From Actinomycetes bacterium (GTDB taxonomy: Bacteria; Actinomycetota; Coriobacteriia; Coriobacteriales; Eggerthellaceae): a DNA stretch of 10,842 bases. The position numbers and the translations under genes are program-made. This document shows, piece after piece, positions 7,036-10,842 of this stretch. Location of the stretch: the NCBI GenBank assembly GCA_023429565.1, contig JAEZDJ010000025.1, forward strand, positions 1 to 10,842. Direction: 5' to 3'. The notes beneath the pieces are model-generated. The model saw nothing but the letters and a program-made list of their open reading frames with translations, did no database searches and was not told the DNA's origin. Position 1 is the first letter of the stretch. The number at the start of each line of letters is the position of its first letter.

Positions 7036-7066
7036 TTGACGGCAACCCAGCGAATGTGGCTAGGAT
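7036..7066 (+). promoter_or_regulatory. Candidate internal promoter upstream of feoA2
   Basis: TTGACG (7036-7041) matches five of six -35 bases, and TAGGAT (7061-7066) resembles a -10 element. The 19-bp spacer is long but tolerated. It begins just after the feoA1 stop and would give a leader of about 130 nt before feoA2, allowing the second feoA to be transcribed separately from the first. Confidence 0.35.
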
Positions 7067-7150
7067 GCTTTTCCCTGGCTGTTCGGCTCCATCGTGGTTG
7101 GCAGGCGGATTGGACAACGACGGAAGTCTTGTCGTCCGGGAGCGTTTGGG

Positions 7151-7168
7151 GACCGCGTTATAGCGGTC
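7151..7168 (+). repeat. Inverted repeat in the feoA2 leader
   Basis: Perfect arms GACCGC (7151-7156) and GCGGTC (7163-7168) flank the six bases GTTATA. The repeat ends about 24 nt before the ribosome binding site of feoA2 (AAAGGAA, 7192-7198). It could be an RNA hairpin in the leader or a DNA operator. No T-tract follows, so it is not a terminator. Confidence 0.4.
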
Positions 7169-7205
7169 GCTGAAACGGGCAAAAGAGGAAGAAAGGAAAC
7201 GGGGT

Positions 7206-7442
7206 ATGGCAGAGGTTCAAAACCGAACGCTGCGCGACATCGCCATCGGCGAGACGGCTACCGTCCGTCGGTTGAACGGCGAAGGAGCGCTCAAGCGCCA
7301 CATTATGGACATGGGCATCACCAAGGGCACGGATGTCTACGTCCGTAAGGTTGCGCCATTGGGCGACCCGATTGAGGTCACCGTACGCGGTTACGAGCTT
7401 TCGCTTCGCAAGAGCGAGGCCGAGTGCATCTTGGTGGCATAG
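7206..7442 (+). CDS. feoA: FeoA ferrous-iron transport accessory protein (second copy)
   Basis: 78-residue, single-domain FeoA of standard length. The family features are clear: a TLRDIAIGETATVRRLNGEG opening, LKRHIMDMGITKGTDVYVRKVAP in the middle, and the closing DPIEVTVRGYELSLRKSEAECI strand pattern of the SH3-like barrel. FeoA is a soluble cytoplasmic partner thought to modulate FeoB. ATG 7206 has an AAAGGAA ribosome binding site 7 nt upstream within a purine-rich run. It lies between the longer FeoA copy and feoB, and is closer to canonical FeoA than the first copy, so it is the more likely direct FeoB partner. A gap of about 130 bp with possible control sequences separates it from feoB. 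Confidence 0.93.
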   Translation: MAEVQNRTLRDIAIGETATVRRLNGEGALKRHIMDMGITKGTDVYVRKVAPLGDPIEVTVRGYELSLRKSEAECILVA

Positions 7443-7468
7443 CCGAGACACGCTGCGGCGTTCGTTGG

Positions 7469-7491
7469 AAAGCATCGGGCGCTTTATTTTT
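7469..7491 (+). terminator. Possible weak terminator/attenuator between feoA2 and feoB
   Basis: AAAGC (7469-7473) and GCTTT (7481-7485) can form a 5-bp stem with a 7-nt loop, followed by ATTTTT (7486-7491). The stem is short and AT-rich, so termination would be partial at best. Its position suggests that feoB expression may be partly uncoupled from feoA2. Confidence 0.28.
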
Positions 7492-7499
7492 AGGGTCTA

Positions 7500-7515
7500 G
7501 TTAGTAACAGTTAAC
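7500..7515. promoter_or_regulatory. GTTA/TAAC repeat upstream of feoB (candidate operator)
   Basis: The segment reads GTTA-G-TAAC-A-GTTAAC, containing overlapping GTTA and TAAC half-sites. The outer pair, 7500-7503 and 7512-7515, repeats the GTTA-N8-TAAC spacing found ahead of feoA1. It lies in the only AT-rich patch of the gap, 60 bp before the feoB start. It does not match the standard DtxR/IdeR 19-mer or the Fur box closely. Metal-regulator binding is inferred. Confidence 0.4.
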
Positions 7516-7575
7516 TTCGTTGCGGCGGCCGACGGGCAGTCGTTCGAGGGAACAGATTAGGTGGGAAGGCAGAAC

Positions 7576-10143
7576 ATGGGAATTCGCATAGCGCTTGCCG
7601 GCAACCCGAACTGCGGCAAGACGACGATGTTCAACGACCTGACGGGTGCCTCGCAGTATGTGGGCAACTGGCCGGGCGTGACCGTCGAGAAGAAAGAGGG
7701 GACTTACACGCACGACAAGGACGTGACTGTCACGGACTTGCCGGGCGTGTATTCGCTGTCTCCCTATTCTCCGGAAGAGATCGTGACGCGCGACTATCTG
7801 TTGGACGGGCGCCCCGACGCCGTCGTCAACCTGGTGGACGCGACGAACCTTGAGCGCAACCTCTATCTGACGACCCAGATCCTCGATCTGGGGCTGCCGG
7901 TGGTCGTCGCGCTCAACATGATGGACCTTGTGGAGAAGAACGGCGACAAGATCGACATTGCCAAGCTGTCCAAGCGTCTGGGCTGCCCGGTCGTGCCGAC
8001 TTCGGCCCTCAAGGGCCGCGGCATGGACGAGTTGATGAAGGTTGCGGTCGAGGCGGCCAAAAAAGGTACGCCTGCAGCATCTGACCTGAGGTTCGGCTCC
8101 GAGGTGGAAGAGGCTCTCGGCAAGATCATCGACGTGCTGGGACCGCGCGTCTCTCCGTCCGTCGCCCGGTGGTATGCCATCAAGTTGCTGGAGGGAGAGC
8201 AGAAGACCGTCGACGCGCTCGACCTTCCTGCGGGGGATCTGTCGGTTGTTGCCGGGATTCGCGAAGCGCTTGAGGCAAGCATGGACGACGACATCGAGAG
8301 CATCGTCACGGCGGAGCGCTATGACGCCATCACCGACGTGGTCGACGAGTCATTGAAGAAGTCTGCCAAATCATTGAACACGACGCAGAAGATCGACCGC
8401 GTGGTCACGAACCGCTGGCTCGGCATTCCCATCTTCGTGGTCATCATGACGCTCGTGTACTACATTTCGGTTTCCACCGTCGGAACGGTTGTGACCGATT
8501 GGGCCAACGACGGCCTGTTCGGCGATGGCTGGCTCTATACCGGCACCGAGCAGTACGACGAGGCCGTGGGTGAATGGGAAGGCCAGCAGGCCAACATAGA
8601 AGCTTATCTGGCTGCTGCCGAAGAAGACGGCATCGACACTGAGGGAGCTTCCGCCGCCCTCGAGATGGAGGAGCCCGGCGAGGATGCGGATGCCGCAGCC
8701 ATTGCCGAGTATGACGAAGGCCAGGAAGCCCTCGACACCTTCAAGACCGAGGCCGCCGACGCTGGTGTTGTCGGCATAGTCGAGACGGAAGGGGACGACG
8801 GAGCCGTCGTCGAAGAGGAAGTCGATTCCGCGGCCTTCTCGAGCGCCCTTGAGGCCGAAGAACCCGAGCCGGCATCGTATGGCGTTTGGGTGCCCGGCTT
8901 GACCCCGGTGGTGAGCGAAGCCCTGGAGTCCATCGGAACGGCCCCCTGGCTGCAGAGCCTCATCGTCGATGGCGTCATCGCTGGCGTAGGCGCCGTGCTC
9001 GGCTTCGTTCCTCAGATGATTGTGCTCTTCCTGCTGCTGTCCATCCTTGAGGCCTGCGGCTACATGGCTCGTGTCGCATTCATCATGGACCGCATCTTCC
9101 GCAGGTTCGGCCTGTCGGGCAAGAGCTTCATCCCCATGCTCATCTCTTCGGGATGCGGCGTTCCGGGCGTCATGTCAACTAAGACGATCGAGAACGAGAA
9201 GGACCGTCGCATGACCATCATGACGACGACGATGATACCCTGCGGCGCCAAGATGCCCATCATTGCCCTGGTGTTTGGTGCGCTTGCCGGCGGAGACCTT
9301 GCCACCACCTGGTGGGTTGCTCCGATGTTCTACTTCCTCGGCGTGTTCGCCATCATCATCTCCGGCATCATGCTCAGGAAGACGAAGATGTTCGCCGGAG
9401 AGGCGACCCCGTTTGTCATGGAACTTCCTCAGTACCACGTTCCTGCGATCAAGGGCGTGCTCCTTTCCACGTGGGAGCGTGTGCGCAGCTTTATCGTCAA
9501 GGCAGGCACCATCATCTTCCTGGCGTCGATCGTCATGTGGTTCCTCATGAACCTGGGCTTCTATGACGGCCAGTTCGGATTGCTCGACACCGAGATGGAT
9601 GACTACATTCAATACAGCCTGGTTGCCGGCCTCGGCAATGCGATCTCCTGGATATTCGCCCCGCTCGGCTTTGGCAATTGGCAGTCAACGGTGACGACCA
9701 TCTCCGGTCTGGTGGCCAAGGAGAACGTTGTTGCCACGGTGGGCATCCTGACCAGCTTGGGCAGCGAGGCAAGCGAGGGCGACCTGTCCATGTGGACCGC
9801 GTTCGGCGCCATGTTCGCGGGCAGCGTCCCGGCCATCATGGCTTTCTGCGCCTTCAACCTGCTCTGCGCTCCCTGCTTCGCCGCCATCGGAACGATCCGT
9901 CGCCAGATGGAAAGCGCGAAGTGGACCTGGTTTGCGATTGGCTACATGACGGTGTTCGCTTGGCTGGTGGGACTGATGATTTATCAGTTCGGCATGTTGT
10001 TGCAGGGTGGAGGGTTCACGCTCTGGACGGGCATTGCGGTGCTCGTGCTGGCGGGGCTTCTGTTCCAGCTGTTCAGGCCCATGCCGGACTATGACAAGAA
10101 GTCCGGTGCAAAACGTCTCAAGGCGGAGAAGAACGCCGCTTAG
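7576..10143 (+). CDS. feoB: FeoB ferrous-iron transporter with acidic insertion
   Basis: Cytoplasmic-membrane Fe(II) uptake protein with an N-terminal GTPase domain and a polytopic permease domain. GTPase motifs are visible: G1 GNPNCGKTT (9-17), G3 DLPG (54-57), G4 NMMD (114-117) and G5 SA (143-144), followed by a helical linker region. The first membrane helix begins near 282. The core then shows GYMAR (495-499), GCGVPGVM with C527 and IPCGAK with C556, matching the conserved Gate motifs, and later AKENVVATVG. The C-terminus is charged, ending KAEKNAA. ATG 7576 is chosen because GGGAAGG at 7563-7569 lies 6 nt upstream and the protein then starts at the G-domain strand; a GTG at 7561 is less likely. 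Residues about 325-435 are an Asp/Glu-rich segment absent from E. coli FeoB, placed after the first helix and so probably outside the membrane on the extracytoplasmic face. No FeoC follows. Confidence 0.97.
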   Translation: MGIRIALAGNPNCGKTTMFNDLTGASQYVGNWPGVTVEKKEGTYTHDKDVTVTDLPGVYSLSPYSPEEIVTRDYLLDGRPDAVVNLVDATNLERNLYLTTQILDLGLPVVVALNMMDLVEKNGDKIDIAKLSKRLGCPVVPTSALKGRGMDELMKVAVEAAKKGTPAASDLRFGSEVEEALGKIIDVLGPRVSPSVARWYAIKLLEGEQKTVDALDLPAGDLSVVAGIREALEASMDDDIESIVTAERYDAITDVVDESLKKSAKSLNTTQKIDRVVTNRWLGIPIFVVIMTLVYYISVSTVGTVVTDWANDGLFGDGWLYTGTEQYDEAVGEWEGQQANIEAYLAAAEEDGIDTEGASAALEMEEPGEDADAAAIAEYDEGQEALDTFKTEAADAGVVGIVETEGDDGAVVEEEVDSAAFSSALEAEEPEPASYGVWVPGLTPVVSEALESIGTAPWLQSLIVDGVIAGVGAVLGFVPQMIVLFLLLSILEACGYMARVAFIMDRIFRRFGLSGKSFIPMLISSGCGVPGVMSTKTIENEKDRRMTIMTTTMIPCGAKMPIIALVFGALAGGDLATTWWVAPMFYFLGVFAIIISGIMLRKTKMFAGEATPFVMELPQYHVPAIKGVLLSTWERVRSFIVKAGTIIFLASIVMWFLMNLGFYDGQFGLLDTEMDDYIQYSLVAGLGNAISWIFAPLGFGNWQSTVTTISGLVAKENVVATVGILTSLGSEASEGDLSMWTAFGAMFAGSVPAIMAFCAFNLLCAPCFAAIGTIRRQMESAKWTWFAIGYMTVFAWLVGLMIYQFGMLLQGGGFTLWTGIAVLVLAGLLFQLFRPMPDYDKKSGAKRLKAEKNAA
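8548..8880 (+). repeat. Duplicated acidic segment encoded within feoB
   Basis: Codons 325-435 encode an insertion with about 36 Asp/Glu residues and a single Lys by my count. Two related units can be read, each opening with YDE (327 and 379) and closing with a similar block: DTEGASAALEMEEP (354-367) and DSAAFSSALEAEEP (417-430), with 8 of 14 positions identical. The duplication is visible at protein level; the DNA copies have diverged. Confidence 0.6.
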
Positions 10144-10159
10144 GGATTGGCTGCGAGGA

Positions 10160-10195
10160 GGCGGTTGGTCGTCCAAGGAAGGCGACCGAACCGCC
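10160..10195 (+). repeat. First large hairpin downstream of feoB
   Basis: Arms GGCGGTTGGTCG (10160-10171) and CGACCGAACCGCC (10183-10195) pair over 12 bp with one bulged G (10188) and an 11-nt loop. It starts 16 bp after the feoB stop codon. No T-tract follows, so it is not a standard intrinsic terminator; it may stabilise the mRNA 3' end or act together with the next hairpin. Confidence 0.6.
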
Positions 10196-10251
10196 TCTCG
10201 AGAACGTGATGAGGGGTGGGGGAACCCGTTCCTCATCACGGTTCTCCGAGA
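10196..10251 (+). repeat. Second large hairpin downstream of feoB
   Basis: Arms GAGAACGTGATGAGG (10200-10214) and CCTCATCACGGTTCTC (10231-10246) pair over 15 bp with a single bulged G (10240). The stem can extend outward with TCTC (10196-10199) against GAGA (10248-10251). The 16-nt loop has an inner GGG/CCC. It directly abuts the first hairpin and also lacks a T-tract. A role in RNA processing or partial termination between feoB and the small downstream gene is inferred. Confidence 0.6.
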
Positions 10252-10347
10252 TGCGTCAGGTGAGACATACGCGCTTGGCAAGAAGGTGTATGCTTCAGGT
10301 GATCTATCTTGAGCTTTTGAAGGTGAACGAGAGGAAGGAGGCTGGCT

Positions 10348-10545
10348 ATGCTGCCTTTTGAATTGACTCCGGCAACGGTCGTTCTCGGCTTGGTCATCGT
10401 CGCCCTCGCCGTGCTGGCCGTGAGGCGTCTCGTGCAACGGGGCACCTGCGACTGTCGCGATCATTGCGACGGCGGCGGCTGTGCGGGGTGTGGTGCCGTT
10501 GACAAGATGGTGTCCGACATGGAACATGCGGCGAAGGCTCGCTGA
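10348..10545 (+). CDS. FeoB-associated Cys-rich small membrane protein
   Basis: 65-residue protein with one predicted membrane helix at about residues 10-25 (TVVLGLVIVALAVLAV), followed by a basic RRLVQR segment and a Cys cluster: C34, C36, C40, C45 and C48 in the GTCDCRDHCDGGGCAGCGA region. This matches the FeoB-associated Cys-rich membrane protein family commonly found after feoB. The cysteines may bind metal or take part in redox handling of incoming iron; the function is not established. The ribosome binding site AAGGAGG (10335-10341) is strong with 6 nt spacing. The positive RR after the helix suggests the Cys cluster faces the cytoplasm. It lies about 200 bp after feoB, beyond two hairpins, and is followed by a strong terminator that marks the end of the feo locus. 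Confidence 0.9.
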   Translation: MLPFELTPATVVLGLVIVALAVLAVRRLVQRGTCDCRDHCDGGGCAGCGAVDKMVSDMEHAAKAR

Positions 10546-10577
10546 TCCCAGGCTGCCTTCGGACGCTGTGCTGTGGG

Positions 10578-10612
10578 AGGGCGTCGGACCTATGTCCGGC
10601 GCCCTTTCCTTT
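10578..10612 (+). terminator. Intrinsic terminator closing the feo locus
   Basis: Arms AGGGCGTCGGAC (10578-10589) and GTCCGGCGCCCT (10594-10605) form a 12-bp GC-rich stem with one G-U pair and the tetraloop CTAT, followed by the T-rich tail TTCCTTTC. It lies 32 bp after the stop codon of the FeoB-associated gene. Confidence 0.85.
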
Positions 10613-10626
10613 CAGGCTCGTGAGCC

Positions 10627-10651
10627 TGTCCTGCGCGGAACGCGCAGGACA
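10627..10651 (+). repeat. Perfect hairpin near the left boundary of the IS element
   Basis: TGTCCTGCGCG (10627-10637) and CGCGCAGGACA (10641-10651) form a perfect 11-bp stem with a GAA loop. It lies between the feo terminator and the IS200-like hairpin. It may belong to the insertion sequence, where it would shield the transposase from read-through, or to the host flank. The boundary cannot be set from one end alone. Confidence 0.6.
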
Positions 10652-10703
10652 AAGAACCACCCGCTATGCGGGTGCGCATCGAAGGCTTTGCCCTTGAAAA
10701 TCC

Positions 10704-10770
10704 AATGACCGCCTACCAGAGGCTTAAGATGCAAGTGTTCAAGTCGTATCGGCCTGGGAAGGCGGTCATT
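10704..10770 (+). promoter_or_regulatory. Long inverted repeat abutting the tnpA start codon
   Basis: Perfect 11-bp arms AATGACCGCCT (10704-10714) and AGGCGGTCATT (10760-10770) end exactly one base before the GTG start. Inner pairs CCA/TGG and GGC/GCC extend the stem. The GGGAAGG ribosome binding site lies in the 3' side of this structure, so folding of the mRNA would hide it. In IS200, a stem-loop of this kind is known to repress transposase translation. Confidence 0.7.
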
Positions 10771-10842
10771 GTGGCAAACAAGGCATACAGCCTGTCGCAC
10801 ACGAAGTGGATGTGCAAGTATCACATCGTGTTCACACCGAAG
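10771..10842 (+). CDS. tnpA: IS200/IS605-family transposase TnpA, 5' fragment
   Basis: Only the first 24 codons are in the window. Starting at GTG 10771, the frame reads MANKAYSLSHTKWMCKYHIV followed by FTPK. This is the conserved N-terminus of IS200-type Y1 (HUH) single-strand transposases, whose family signature includes a KYHIVF-type block. The HUH motif and catalytic tyrosine would lie beyond the edge, so integrity cannot be judged. The start codon is GTG, preceded by GGGAAGG inside a predicted stem, fitting the low expression known for IS200 transposases. The gene is read away from the feo locus and is isolated from it by a terminator and hairpins. Confidence 0.9.
   Translation, partial: MANKAYSLSHTKWMCKYHIVFTPK

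Larger units (their letters stand above)
10652..10842 (+). mobile_element. IS200/IS605-family insertion sequence, left end (partial)
   Basis: The left end of an IS200-like element is recognised from three linked signs. A small perfect hairpin, CACCCGC (10658-10664) with TAT loop and GCGGGTG (10668-10674), is typical of the subterminal imperfect-palindrome recognition structure. A long inverted repeat covers 10704-10770. A TnpA reading frame then begins. These elements lack terminal inverted repeats of the DDE type and move as single strands. The exact left boundary is uncertain by some tens of bases. The right end and any accessory tnpB lie beyond the window. Confidence 0.8.

Noticed and set aside
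7112..7137. Second possible hairpin in the feoA1-feoA2 gap (CGAC/GTCG with GGA/TCC)
   Set aside because: The stem is short and interrupted by unpaired bases, so I could not separate it from chance.
10275..10310. Promoter for the FeoB-associated gene (TTGGCA at 10275-10280)
   Set aside because: No acceptable -10 hexamer occurs at 15-19 bp from it; the nearest candidates are at 8 or 24 bp.
9685..10527. 280-codon open frame on the - strand opposite the feoB end and the FeoB-associated gene
   Set aside because: It crosses two real genes and both hairpins, and its protein is rich in His/Arg/Pro/Ser with no recognisable fold.
10612..10824. Open frame on the - strand across the IS left end
   Set aside because: It is antisense to the IS hairpins and the tnpA start; no protein family is recognised and the inverted repeats explain its sequence.

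Overview
The window is about 10.8 kb of GC-rich bacterial chromosome with short intergenic gaps. The base composition, the FeoB-associated Cys-rich protein and the ModE-like regulator suggest a gut-type actinobacterium of the Coriobacteriia (Eggerthellaceae-like). That placement is an inference from gene content; no rRNA or other taxonomic marker is present.

Left part, + strand (262-4415): metG (methionyl-tRNA synthetase), a TatD-family metallohydrolase, a flavoprotein reductase with a four-Cys motif, and rsmA (16S rRNA dimethyladenosine methyltransferase). The last three are tightly packed (1 bp gap, then an ATGA overlap) and look co-transcribed. This is the familiar metG-tatD-rsmA housekeeping cluster, with the flavoprotein sitting where many genomes carry the RNase M5 gene. 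A probable bidirectional terminator (4428-4468) separates it from the convergent block that follows.

Middle part, - strand (6415-4476): thrC (threonine synthase) followed by a 114-residue ModE-type winged-helix regulator. The regulator's start codon overlaps the thrC stop, so the two are translationally linked.

Right part, + strand (6705-10545): a ferrous-iron uptake locus consisting of feoA1, feoA2, feoB and a FeoB-associated Cys-rich small membrane protein. FeoB carries an unusual acidic insertion of about 110 residues after the first membrane helix, built from two related units. The control regions ahead of feoA1 and feoB share a GTTA-N8-TAAC motif that could be a metal-regulator operator. 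Two large bulged hairpins lie between feoB and the small gene, and a strong intrinsic terminator closes the locus at 10578-10612.

Right edge: immediately after that terminator lies the left end of an IS200/IS605-family element. It shows terminal hairpins, a long inverted repeat abutting the start codon, and the first 24 codons of a TnpA transposase that runs off the window.

No tRNA, rRNA, CRISPR array, prophage or defence system was seen. The most unusual items are the FeoB insertion and the shared feo motif, not a wholly new system.
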